Shown here: piece after piece, positions 45,870 through 57,074 of the stretch | Layout of the letters: each line of letters opens with the position of its first letter | Numbering within the stretch: the first letter of the stretch is position 1 | Source of the DNA: Euptelea pleiosperma | Lineage: Eukaryota > Streptophyta > Magnoliopsida > Ranunculales > Eupteleaceae | NCBI GenBank assembly: GCA_035048495.1 | Contig: CM068549.1 | Location: 9,906,000 to 9,969,999 of the forward strand | DNA: 64,000 nucleotides | Reading direction: 5' to 3' | Notes under the pieces: model-generated | What the model was told of the DNA's origin: nothing | The model's input: the letters and a program-made list of their open reading frames with translations, nothing else | Database searches by the model: none | Translations under genes and position numbers: made by a program

Positions 45870-48865
45870 TGATATTCGCTCAAAAGTGCTTATTTTAAGC
45901 CATTATCTCTATAGCGATGTCGCATTCTCCTACGTAAAACTTGTCTTTTCGTCGACTTTTTCACGAAACCTGATCGGGCGATTTTCGAGACTTGCGGGCC
46001 CATGATCAACCATAGAAGTCTAATATCAAAGCTTAAGGAGTCAACAAGCTATGACAAGAAGATACCGGCCAAGTACGGGTCAAGTCAGAGGATCGTAGAA
46101 CCAGATAAAGAACCAAGAGAGAGGAAAAGCTAAAGACCAAGAGACGAGCTAAAGTGATTCAAAGCCGCACCAACTGACATAAAATGACGGCTTACGTAAT
46201 TGGTAAAGCCGACGGAAGATTACATTGAAGATCCGGGTTCATGACCCTCCGCCAGCTCTTTTGCCATTATTTTGTATTATTTTCTCTCTCTTCTCTCCTA
46301 ATTCTCTCTCCATCTCTCTAGACTCTAATATCTAACCCGTAGATCGTCTCATCGTACCATTAGATCCCCAGATCTACCATCCGATCCCCCTCTCTATGAT
46401 CGAATTACTTATATCTCACCATCCGATCCTTAGATCGATCATCCTAACCCTCCGATCTCCATCATCTAACCTTAGATCTTCTCTCCTTTAGCTTTATTCC
46501 ATCTCTCATAGTTCTTCTACCGTTAGATCTTCAATTCAACCGTTAGATCTTCAATTCGACCGTTAGATCATTCATCTGACCGTTGGATCTCTCCAGATCA
46601 TACGGTCCACCAATTGTGGACCGAATCAAACCACCACCTCATCTCATCCAATTATCATAGTTCCATCATCTAACAGCCCCCATGGCCAAGTGGCCCGCAA
46701 GCAAATTGGAAGCCCACGGCCTTGTAACCGGTCCTAGAGCCCATAGTGTTTTGGGCTCATTTACCATTTTTTCCCCTACCGGCCAAACGTACCCTAACCT
46801 ACGGCCTCGCAAGAGGCCCATATCTATCTGGCCCATTAGCCCGCTTATCCTTGAGCCCATGCCCATACCCATTGACACATGGTCACAAGGCCCACGGGCC
46901 AATTATCCTTGTAATGACCCAATCAAAGCAAGTGGCCAACATAAACCCATGTCTCTCACAAGCCCACATTCAAGCCAATGGGAGAAGTGGTCAACTTTGA
47001 CCACTTCTCATCAATCCCCAACTTCATTCCCACGGTTTCTCTCTCCCACAACAAACTACTCCCTATAAAAGAGAGAGAAACCTTGGGTCTTTCTTTGGTT
47101 CTCTCCCCCCTCTAAAATTCTTAACCTCTTTTTCCCTTCACCCTCTCTCTTTCTCAATCCCATTCCGGCAACAACACTAGCAACCACGGGTTGCTCTCCT
47201 CTTCGCACTCCGTGAGTAGTGTTGATCAACCATTAATTCCGGCGAGAAGCTCGCCGCAATTGTTCCAAAGATGGATTGCTTTGCAACTCACCTTCGGTTT
47301 CCCACTTGAAATAGCTTGCTGCAACCTGCCCCAAGCCGTTGTCCACCGTCTTGTTCTTCACCATTTCCACTCCTCACCGGACTGGATCACCATCCATCAT
47401 CTCACCATTAATTCCAGCGATAAGCTCGCCGGAATTGCAACCACCATTCACCACCTTCTTCTTCTTCTTCTTCTTCTTCTTTATTTAATACTCACCTTGC
47501 AACCCAGCATCTTCCTTCACCGTTAAAACCTGCAACTTCCGGCGGGTCCTCATCTTCTCTTGTCGAATCCTTCACGGTTTGCCGGTCTAACGGCCTACAA
47601 TCTGTCCTTCACACTCCAGCACCACCGCCTCCTTTCACAAGCTCTCCTCATCTGAAACCACTACTGCCATCCCCCTTCACGTAGCTTGTGCACACCTGTG
47701 TGTCAACACCAGCAACTCCGGCTGGTTTCTCAAGCCGTTAGCTCCACCGAACCTACATCTCAGTTGCTGCTACGCTTAGCAGCAACAACGTGTGCCTCCA
47801 AGATCTCACTCAACCTGCACATCATCCTTGCTGCCCAGAACTCCAGCCACCTTCTTTCACCACCTGCTGGTGCTCACCATGGCTTCTCCACCTTTTGAAC
47901 TCCGGTGATCTTCTCAAGCTCACGACCTGGCAGCAAGCACCCTCTCAATTCTCAGCCACGTGCTTCTCATCAACCTCCTGGATGCATGGTCCTCTTGAGA
48001 TCATCGTCATCCCTGCCTGCCACCATTCGAACGACCTGCACTTCCATTAGCCACACTAGTGGACCGTCAATCCAACATTCATCCTCGGATCATTGAAGGC
48101 GCTGCACCCTCTTGGTCGTGTGATCCACACACTTGCACGGATTGCCTCTTCAACACAGTGTCTTGGTCTGCCCACGGGCTACATCATTAAGCACCTTCAT
48201 CCTTTGCCTTTCACGATCTCAACCTCCCTTGCTGCCACACCTCTTAACCATGCACCTCTCCTCCAACATGGTTTAGTCACTTCTTGTCTATCGGACAGCA
48301 ACCTTCATTCTCTTTCTACAGCTTGATAATTCAAAAATGGTAAGATCTCAACTCAAGTGATAGAAGGAAAGGTAATATCTTCATATCTAGTAATCTTCTC
48401 TCTCTAGGTTCTAGGTGATTATTTTCTCTCTCTAGGTCAGTTTAGTACTTTCTCTCTCTACATCGCTTTTGAGTTTCATTTCAATTATTTGCTTTCTAAA
48501 TTAGTGTTTGCTTTATTTGTTAAATTTTTGTAAACTCGTTTGATCATTCAATAAATTGAGTTAAATTTTATTATTTTGGTATTTTCTATTTTCTTTAATT
48601 CCTGCTCAAATAATTCATTAATCTTACTCCAAAAAGAATATTTTAAAAATCGATCATATCACCATTCTCACCCTTTCATAAATTCTCAGCATTTTCTGTT
48701 ATTATTGTTCTTATTTGCCCTAACCCCGAGTGGGGACGATACCGACACGAGCCACTGTGCAAATCTGCATTTTTGCAGATCAAGTGAACCAAATCGGAGA
48801 AATTATAAATATTGTTGAACTTTAGGGTTTCCGTAACCAACGACGCGGAAAAAACCTTAATTTCA
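45870..48865 (+). mobile_element. 3' LTR of nested plus element
   Basis: 2996 bp, ending TTAATTTCA at 48865. Four CCGTT units at 20 bp spacing (46520-46592) against three in the 5' LTR, so the array changes by whole units. (TTC)n at about 47455-47482. TATAAAA at 47064. Confidence 0.93.
46520..46592 (+). repeat. CCGTT(A/G)GATC quadruplet at 20 bp spacing
   Basis: CGTT at 46521, 46541, 46561 and 46581. One unit more than the 5' LTR of the same element. Confidence 0.7.
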
Positions 48866-48870
48866 TTATC

Positions 48871-51712
48871 CTATCATCATTGCTTCTGCCCTATCTGCGT
48901 CCCAAAAAGAGAGACTGATTATGTTGCTAAAGAAGCACAAATCAGCCATAGGATGGACCATTGATGACATTCGTGGGATAGACCCTTCTGTGTGTCAACA
49001 TCACATTTATCTTGAAGACAACTCTAAGACGTCTAGAGAGCACCAGAGGAGGTTAAATCCAGTCCTAAAAGAAGTAGTACGGGATGAAATTCTAAAATTC
49101 CTAGATGCGGGTATCATTTACCCCATCTCTGATAGCAAATGGGTGAGTCCAATCCATGTCGTACCTAAGAAGGCGGGTTTCACTGTTGTAGAAAATGATC
49201 AAGGAGAAATGGTGACCCAGCGCTTAAAGAAAGGATGGAGAGTCTGTATTGACTACAGACGGCTAAATACCAACACCCAGAAGGACCATTTCCCTCTCCC
49301 ATTCATTGATTAGATGTTGGAACGTCTTGCAGGTCATTCCAACTATTGCTTCCTAGATGGTTACTCAGGATATAATCAGATTCCCATTGCACCCGAGGAT
49401 CATGAGAAGACCACGTTCACCTGTCCATTTGGCACTTTTGCCTACAGTCGCATGCCTTTTGGCCTCTGCAATGCACCCGCGACTTTTCAAAGGTGTACGA
49501 TGAGTATATTTTTGGACATGGTCGAATGGTTCTTAGAAGTTTTCATGGATGACTTCTCCGTCTTTGGATCCTCTTTCGATGACTGTCTCCAACATCTGAG
49601 TTTGGTACTCACAAGATGTCAGGATAAGCAACTTGTCCTAAATTGGAAAAAATGCCACTTCATGGTAAAGAAAGGAATCGTGCTAGGACATGTCATTTCT
49701 GACAAGGGTATTGAGGTCGAGAAAGCTAAGATTGATATTATCTCGACCCTACCAATTCCTAAATCTGTGCGTGATATTCGATCTTTTCTTGGACATGGAG
49801 GATTCTACAGGAGATTCATTAAGGATTTCTCCCAGATAGCTCGACCCCTATGTAGTCTTCTGGCTAAGGATAACACTTTTGACTTCAATGCTGACTGTGT
49901 GAAAGCATTCGAGCGTCTTAAATCTGAGCTTACTTCTGCGCCCATCATCCGCCCTCCAGATTGGACCATACCTTTTGAGGTGATGTGTGACGCATCCGAC
50001 TATGCTCTTAGAGCAGTTTTAGGCCAAAGAGTCAACAAAATGCCGCATGTGATATACTATGCGAATAAGACTTTAAACTCGGCTCAGTTAAACTACTCCA
50101 CTACTGAAAAAGAGCTTCTGGCCATTGTTTTTGCTCTGGATAAATTCAGACCATACTTATTGGCCACTAAAGTCATAGTTTATACGGATCATGCGGCTCT
50201 GAGATATCTAATGTCGAAAAAGGAGACGAAGATGAGATTGATTAGATGGATCCTTCTATTACAGGAATTCGATCTAGAGATCAGGGATAAGAAAGGAACT
50301 GAGAATGTTGTGGCTGATCACTTGTCAAGGCTGACTTTAGAGTCTAATTTTGAATCTCAGCCCATTCTCGAAACTTTTCCTAACGAACAACTGTTCGCTA
50401 TCTCCGTCACCCCATGGTATGCTGACATTGTCAATTACCTAGTAATGGAGGAAATACCATCTCATTGGTCAAAACAGGACAAAAATCAATTCCCGGCAAG
50501 AGTTAAGTATTACTCTTGGGACGAGCCTTATTTATATAAATACTGTCCTGACGAGATTATTCGTCTCTGTGTTCCTGAATCTCAGCAGTTGAATATCTTG
50601 TCCTCTTGTCATGACCAACCATGTGGTGGTCACTTCAGTTCCAAAAAGACGGTTAAGAAAATCCTACAATGTGGATTCTACTGGCCATCACTGTTTAGAG
50701 AAACACATATCTACTGCAAGGCCTACCCTAATTGTCAAAACCTTTGAAGAATTTCACAGAGAAATATGATGCCCTTGAATCCTATTCAAGTCGATGAAAT
50801 ATTCGATATGTGGGGTATTGATTTCATGGGGCCCTTTCCTACATCCAATGGTTTCCAATTCATCCTCCTAGCTGTGGACTATGTCTCTAAGTGGATTGAG
50901 GCAATTCCTACAAGAACCAATGACCATCAAGTTGTGGTGAGATATTTGAGGGAGTACATCTTCACAAGATTCGGAGCTCCCAAAGCCATTATAAGTGATG
51001 GGGGTAGCTATTTCTGCAATAGAGTTTTTGAAAAGTTAATGAAAAAGTATGGTGTAACTCATAAGGTTGCCCTTGCTTACCATCCGCAGACCAGTGGTCA
51101 GGTCGAGGTCTCCAATCGGCAAATCAAGCAGATACTGGAGAGGACAGTCAATACAACTCGTAAAGACTGGTCTACACGCCTCTCAGATGCTCTATGGGCT
51201 TACCGAACAGCTTATAAAACTCCCTTGAATATGTCTCCATAGCGGTTGGTTTATGGTAAACCTTGTGATCTCGCTGTTAAGATTGAGCATCGCGCCCTAT
51301 GGGCGATCAAAAAACTCAATTTCGACTTAGACATAGAAGGAGAGGAAAGGAATTTACAACTCAATGAATTGGATGAACTGAGAAATGATTCATATGCCTT
51401 GTCAAAAAAGTATAAAGATAAAATGAAATGGATACATGACAAGAGCATTCTTAGAAAGATTTCTACCCGGGACAGAAAGTCTTACTTTACAATTCTAGAC
51501 TTCACATCTTCCCTGGAAAATTTAAATCCCGATGGTCAGGCCCATTTATTGTTACTGAAGTCAAGCCCTATGGGGCTATAACTGTTGAGGATTCGAAGGA
51601 TAATTCAACCTTCCAGGTTAATGGACAGCGTCTCAAACCTTTTCAAGAATTAGACGTGTCATCTATTCAAACCTTCGAGATAGATCTTATTGATCTGATA
51701 TATATAGACTGA
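48871..51712 (+). pseudogene. Outer element RT-RNase H-integrase
   Basis: Continues the frame left at 33920 once the 14,950 bp insertion is removed. RT with FMDD near 49540-49550, RNase H with CDASDYAL near 49990, integrase to a stop at 51710-51712. Breaks: TAG 49311-49313 (CAG in sister), TGA 50745-50747 (TGC), TAG 51240-51242 (TAC), and a 1 bp loss near 51455 that shifts the last part. The integrase finger has Tyr for one Cys (CKAYPNC against CKACPNC). Catalytic D, D and E are still visible. Clearly defective. Confidence 0.9.
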
Positions 51713-51747
51713 TGTTTTTGTTAGTCTCTCTGAGCTCCAACTTAGTT

Positions 51748-51766
51748 GGGGGTGAATTTCACCCCC
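51748..51766 (+). other. Conserved 3' hairpin 1
   Basis: GGGGGTGAATTTCACCCCC, same as 44005. Confidence 0.55.
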
Positions 51767-51997
51767 GTTGTGTCTGGCTGAAGACATAAAACTTAGCGCT
51801 TTCAAAAAGGCAATTCCGGTATTCCTAGACGTCATTGAGTCTCATGCATAATTCTTTCATTTCATATATTATTATGGCTATGCAGGTACAATTCCTCTCA
51901 CTACCATCAGGTATCACCAAATCTCTGCCATACTGGTATAACTCTTTCTCTAACATGCATCACATTCAGAGTTTTCATACATTTTTGTCCCGGTCCG

Positions 51998-52015
51998 AGC
52001 ACCGAGGACGGTGCT
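51998..52015 (+). other. Conserved 3' hairpin 2
   Basis: AGCACCGAGGACGGTGCT, same as 44255. Confidence 0.55.
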
Positions 52016-53623
52016 GTATTTCAGTTGGGGGTGGGGATTTATCAAAACTCATGTCTTCATTAAACATAAAAAAAATTGAGAAAAATGAGAAAAAAATGTA
52101 TTTTTGGGGTGATAACTTGTGTTTTACAAAGTTTTCTGAGTACTTTCGAAATGCTTTTCAAATCCTTTACAATGATGAGTACAAACTTTTCGGAAAGTCT
52201 ATTTATTGAAAACCATGTCTGTTTTGAAAAATCACTTATTAGCTCTTTATTTAGTTTGAAAGCAAACATTACTACAGTGGATTAAAAAATCTTTGAAAAC
52301 TCAGATTCAGCAAACATGTTCACATATCAATGTCAGAATTATCCAAAGTTTAGATTATCCAGATATCCAAGAAGAACAAGTGTGGAGACCTAACTCAGTG
52401 AGCTTTTGAGCTTTTCATTATTTCTGAGGGTAATAAAATTATTCTGAGTCACAAGATGACTCACAATTCTTCTACTTCCCAAATATTTCCATTGAGTGAT
52501 CTCATTAACCCTTGCTTTGGTCATGGAACTTAGAATGACATCAAATTTGGATTATTACATAAAGAACCTTCTCTATATCCATTCGAGACATCGAAGATGA
52601 AAGAACGAATCCTAGAAAATGATATAGGCCATCTTTCTAACCAATTAGACTTTTTAGCTTCCTTAACATCTATACCGTTAGAAACTATTTTTGAGCCTTT
52701 TGATGAAAATCTTTTCTTGTTAACCAATCAACCAAAAACCCAATCCCAAAAAGAGTTCAATACAATAACCTACTTCTGAGAGGGATCAAAGAGTATTTGG
52801 TAGGATTACACCAAGAAAAGAAAAGAAAACAAATGGTTTGTGCTGAAAAGAAACATAATCAAAAAGAAAGAATGAGAGGAAAAAGAATTTGAAAAAGGTT
52901 GAAGAATATCCAAAAAGACAAAAAAATTGAAAAAAAGAAAGAAGAAAAATCAAGAAAATATTACCCCTGGGAAAAATTACAAAGAATAGTGAGATACCCT
53001 CTCAGAATTTTTGAATACCAGAATATCCTTCTTTTTTGAACCTATCCTAAGCCTTAATATAACCTATATAAGTCCTATTTGATTCTAGATTTGTACCATC
53101 ATCAACTGTGGAGAATGGAGAAAAGAGAAATTATAGAGTTTGATCCGACGTTCTTAAGTGATATGACATTCCAATCATGAGATCTTAAATCTTCTTATAT
53201 CCTCCATTCAAGAACTATATATGTGAGACGTTTGCCAGTTTTTATATTCATCTCCTCACATATAGTTTGAGAGAAAAGTATAAAACCATTTCTGAGTAAT
53301 TTACTTCTAAGTGGTATACAAGTAAGGATTGAGGTCGAGGCATAGTGTCTCTAAGGAGATCCAAATATCTCTACTACCAGATAAGGATGATGTTGAACAC
53401 ACACACACACTAAGTCTGAGTAATCTTTTGTTTGAAGGTCTATTTGTAAAAGTGTTGTATTTTGCTGATTAGTTCTAATTTGTGAATGATTTCTTACATC
53501 CTTTAAATAATCGGACAAAACGAATTTTTTCTGAGTAATGCAAATAAGTTTTCTAGCATGTTCTGCCAAGCCCTTTTTAGCTCACTTATTTCGCAATAAT
53601 TGCCAAGGATTGTCAATATGCTA

Positions 53624-53634
53624 GTTGGGGGTTG
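53624..53634 (+). other. Polypurine-like tract, outer element
   Basis: GTTGGGGGTTG immediately before the 3' LTR. Confidence 0.75.
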
Positions 53635-55693
53635 TGATATTCGCTCAAAAGTGCTTATTTTAAGCCATTATCCTTATAGCGATATCGCATTCTCCTACGT
53701 AAAACTTGTCTTTTCGTCGACTTTTTCACGTAAGAGTTTCTTCCAATGCGTAGAGCGCAATCTTTAAACGAAAATTGACTATTTGCATGAAATATACGTA
53801 TTTCGGATAGTCTAGATATAAAGCCGTTTTGATTAAGTCTCATTATGTGCTTTTCTCTCGCAGAAACCTGATCGGGCGATTTTTGAGACTTGCGGGCCCA
53901 CGATCAACCATAGAAGTCTAATATCAAAGCTTAAGGAGTCAACAAGCTATGACAAGAAGATACCGGCCAAGTACGGGTCAAGTCAGAGGATCGTAGAGCC
54001 AAATAAAGAACCAAGAGAGAGGAAAAGCTGAAGACCAAGAGACGGGCCAAAGTGATTCAAAGTCGCACCAACTGATTGGTGAAGCCAACGAAAGATTACA
54101 TTGAAGATCAGGGTTCATGACCCTCCGCCAACTCTTTTGCCTTTATTTTGTATTATTTTCTCTCTCTTCTCTCCTAATTCTCTCTCCATCTCTCTAGACT
54201 CTAAATCTAACCCGTAGATCATCTCATCCTACCATTCGATCATCAAATCGACCACCCCGATCCTTAGATCGATCATCCTAACCCTCCGATCTCCATCATC
54301 TAACCTCAGATCTTCTCTCCTTTAGCTTTATTCCATCTCTCATAGTTCTTTTACCGTTAGATCTTCAATTCGACCGTTAGATCATTCATCTGACCGTTGG
54401 ATCTCTCAAGATCCTACGGTCCGCCAATTATGGACCAAGTCAAATCGCCACTTCATCTCATCAAATTATCATAGTTCCATCATCTTATGGCCCCCATGGC
54501 CTTAGTGGTCCACAAAGCCCGTGGCCAAGTGGCCCTTAAGCAAATTGGAAGCCCACAGCCTCGTAACCCGCTTATCCTCGAGCCTAGTGGCCCAACATTG
54601 GCCTACGTTCTATCAAATTGTAAGGCCCATAGCCTATTCTCCATAACCCATTGGCCCATAGCTATGTCCCAAGAATGGACCCACTCCGTTGCCACCTCAT
54701 ATCTCAATGTGTCAATTAAAACCCATCAAGATCGGCCCACATTCCAACCTCTCTACTTCCTTGGGCTCCAAATAGGCCCACGGGTTGTTCAATACCCACG
54801 GGCTATTGACATAAGTGGCCCATGCACACTCATGTGGACACCTCATTTCCTCTAATGCATGGACGGTTTCCTCTTTGGAAACCGGCTAACATCTTCCCCC
54901 TTTTAAGGTGGATCTCAACCACATCTCACCATAAAAGGAGATCCAAGATCTCTTAGAAGGTGGTTCCCTCCCCCTTCTCTTCCTCTCTTTCTTCCTTCTT
55001 TCCCTTCTTCTTCATCCTTCTTCTCCGGCGAGCAACTCCGGCGAGCTCAACATTAACGCCTCCACCTCGAGGTGCAAAGCAACAAACAACAACGTCTCCT
55101 TGCTGGCCATTCCATCCGCCACAATCAAAGGCTACAATCCTCAATCCTATTGAGGTCGACCCAATCGAAGTTGCACCATCTACCTCTTCAATGGTAAGCT
55201 TCTTTCTAATTCATCTCTCTAACCTTCCTACCTTCTTTCTCTCTCTTCTTTCCCTCTCTACCTTTACATGCTTTCTAGGGTAATATTTTAATGGCTTTCT
55301 AGATTAATTTGGTTTAATGTTATTTCCGTTGTAAAGCATTTGAACAAGCATTATAAGCATTTGTTTTTAGTTTAATGAACAAGTTTTAAATTCAAGTTTA
55401 AGTTGTTTTCATTTATTGTGTTTTTCATTATCGTTTCTCTTATGTTTTTTTATTTTAATAGTTTTAACAACAATCTCAAGCATATTTTAAATCAACCTCC
55501 ACCATTTCTGAGCATTTTCTGATTATTCTTGTTTCTTATTGTGCTAACTAATCCCGAGTGCGGATGATATCTGACATGAGCCACTGTGCAAGTTTGCTTA
55601 TTTGCAGATTAAGTGAACCAATTCGGAGAAATTACAAATATTGTTGAACTTTAGGGTTTCCGTAACCAACGACGCGAAAAAATCTTAATTTCA
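53635..55693 (+). mobile_element. 3' LTR of outer element
   Basis: 2059 bp, TGATATT...TTTCA, pairing with 10847-12855. CCGTT triplet at 20 bp spacing at 54353-54405. Carries about 55 bp near 54725-54780 absent from the 5' LTR, and lacks about 20 bp near 55505 that the 5' LTR has. Confidence 0.92.
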
Positions 55694-55743
55694 AAGGCCC
55701 ACTTGTTCATATTGGTGCATGTATTGCTTCTGTGCTTGGACAA
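55694..55743 (+). pseudogene. CLC-type channel exon, right half
   Basis: Begins with the AAGGC target duplication and reads on from the left half (10769-10846): together they give GKEGPLVHIGACIASVLGQ, containing the CLC selectivity motif GKEGP. It ends at a good donor, CAA|GTAAGC. The next expected CLC exon is not recognisable downstream, so the copy is a fragment as well as broken. Confidence 0.85.
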
Positions 55744-56689
55744 GTAAGCACACGCAGATTTAGAAAGTTGAACTATATTATGAAATAGTGCAGAAATTTA
55801 GAAGGTTGCTTATCTCGTGTTTTTTTACCTCTTTTTTTCACTTGAAAACGGGCATCTAAAACTGAAAGGATGTCGTTACAAATTGTTAGTTGTACTTCTA
55901 CTAAAATTTGGGTGTCTTTACAAACTGTTGTATGGGATGTAATATGGATGGTGAGATGGGTTTAGGGTCGTACAGAGAATTGATTGGGATGGAGTGTAGA
56001 GGGATGGAAAAGAGCTTTCGCTATTGTGCATTAAATTGATATTTCATTTCTTATGAATTTTGACTTTATTTAACAGTTATGTTTTTTAAACTGTTGTCCT
56101 TTTTAGCTTTTCTCACCCAAGACTAACAATCCATCAATGTTTCCTATCATAGGTCCTAAAAACATGTTTGTACATCAAATTCATGAAGATAATAAGTCCA
56201 TGCCATCAACAGCTCTTGATTCAGAACCTATTTACTCAAATAACATGAAACTTTTGGCACATGGTAAAAGTCTCAAGGGCCCAACATAGAAAAAGCTACC
56301 ACTGGGCCCCTCAAAGCTGAGGCCACCGCTTAGAGGAATCACTGACTTCGATCTTGCCTCCTCCATCACCGGTACCACCTTGCAAAACTGGCATTACCCT
56401 GCTTACACCTCTACGCCTCAACATCAAGAGAGGACAAAGAAAACATTTATTGGATAAACGAGAGAAATTTGTTTATTGTAAATCACATTCTATACTTCGA
56501 ACAATGATGGATAACTTTTGTAGTAGATGATGATCATGTGTATTGATTGGAAATAAAATTAATATTAACAGACTTTGGCAAGACATGGTAGCAAATTTAG
56601 ATTATATGACGTGGGTTTTTTGCTTTTAAAATCTTTATATTGAGTATTTTAGGACTTTTGGCTTGATTCTGTAATATTTTTTAGAATTA
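55744..56689. other. Unassigned DNA left of the CACTA end
   Basis: AT-rich. A short open stretch at 56155-56287 (PKNMFVHQIHEDNKSM) and a minus-strand open stretch near 56300-56420 are not recognised. No further CLC or RRM exon is identifiable by eye. Confidence 0.4.
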
Positions 56690-57074
56690 AAAAGAAACGA
56701 CTACAGTTTTGGCCAAAATTATAGTCTTCAAAAAGGATATGTTTGAATTAAAGAATACGGTTTCTCGAAAAATTGTAGTTTTTTTATAGACTTACGACTG
56801 TGGTTTTGGATTAACTCTTTTAGACAACGGTTAATAACCATAAAGACTACAATTTTTTGGAAAATCGAAGTCTTTTATGTAGTCTTACAACTACCGTTTT
56901 TTATAAACCCGTAGTCATATAGCTCTTATAGACCACGATTAAACACCGTATTCTTTTTTGCAAACTTTAGACTACGCCCGATTAGACTACGCTTTTAGAT
57001 GTAGTTTTAGACTACGGTTTAAACCGAAAGACTACGGGTTTTAGCCGTAGTCTAAAGGGTTTTTTGTAGTAGTG
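56690..57074 (+). mobile_element. Right end of a CACTA-type DNA transposon
   Basis: Ends TTTTTTGTAGTAGTG at 57074, the complement of CACTACTACAAAAAA, the terminal inverted repeat typical of plant CACTA (En/Spm) elements. The 350 bp to its left hold many short repeats in both orientations built on GACTACGG and TTTAGACTACG, as expected of subterminal transposase sites. The body must lie to the left, so the CLC and RBM34 fragments may be inside this transposon. The matching left end and transposase gene are not visible; the left end is probably outside the window. The candidate 3 bp target duplication here is AAA. Confidence 0.65.

Larger units (their letters stand above)
33921..48865 (+). mobile_element. 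Nested plus-strand Athila-type element, full length
   Basis: 14,945 bp with target duplication TTATC at 33916-33920 and 48866-48870. LTRs at 33921-36870 (2950 bp) and 45870-48865 (2996 bp) differ by small indels including a (TTC)n expansion near 47455. The internal domain has primer site, leader, gag-pol 38204-43969, 3' zone and polypurine-like tract. It lies in the same orientation as its host element and belongs to the same LTR subfamily, but with a longer U3/R and a shared loss of about 110 bp after TTTTTCACG. gag-pol has six stop codons. It inserted after the outer element and, by its indels, probably before the minus element. Confidence 0.95.
51713..53623 (+). other. 3' non-coding zone of outer element
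   Basis: Collinear with 43970-45858. Hairpin 1 at 51748-51766 and hairpin 2 at 51998-52015. No env-like frame. Confidence 0.65.
10847..55693 (+). mobile_element. Outer Athila-type Ty3/gypsy element, triply interrupted
   Basis: TG...CA LTRs at 10847-12855 and 53635-55693 are flanked by the target duplication AAGGC at 10842-10846 and 55694-55698, and removing the element rejoins a CLC exon. Its own sequence is interrupted by a solo LTR (14844-17424), a minus-strand element (17840-32070) and a plus-strand element (33921-48865). Each leaves a clean 5 bp duplication, and in the first and last cases the reading frame continues on the far side as expected. Order of parts: LTR, primer site, leader, gag, protease, RT, RNase H, integrase, non-coding zone, polypurine-like tract, LTR. 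Multiple stops and a frameshift make it defective. It must be older than its three insertions. Confidence 0.93.
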
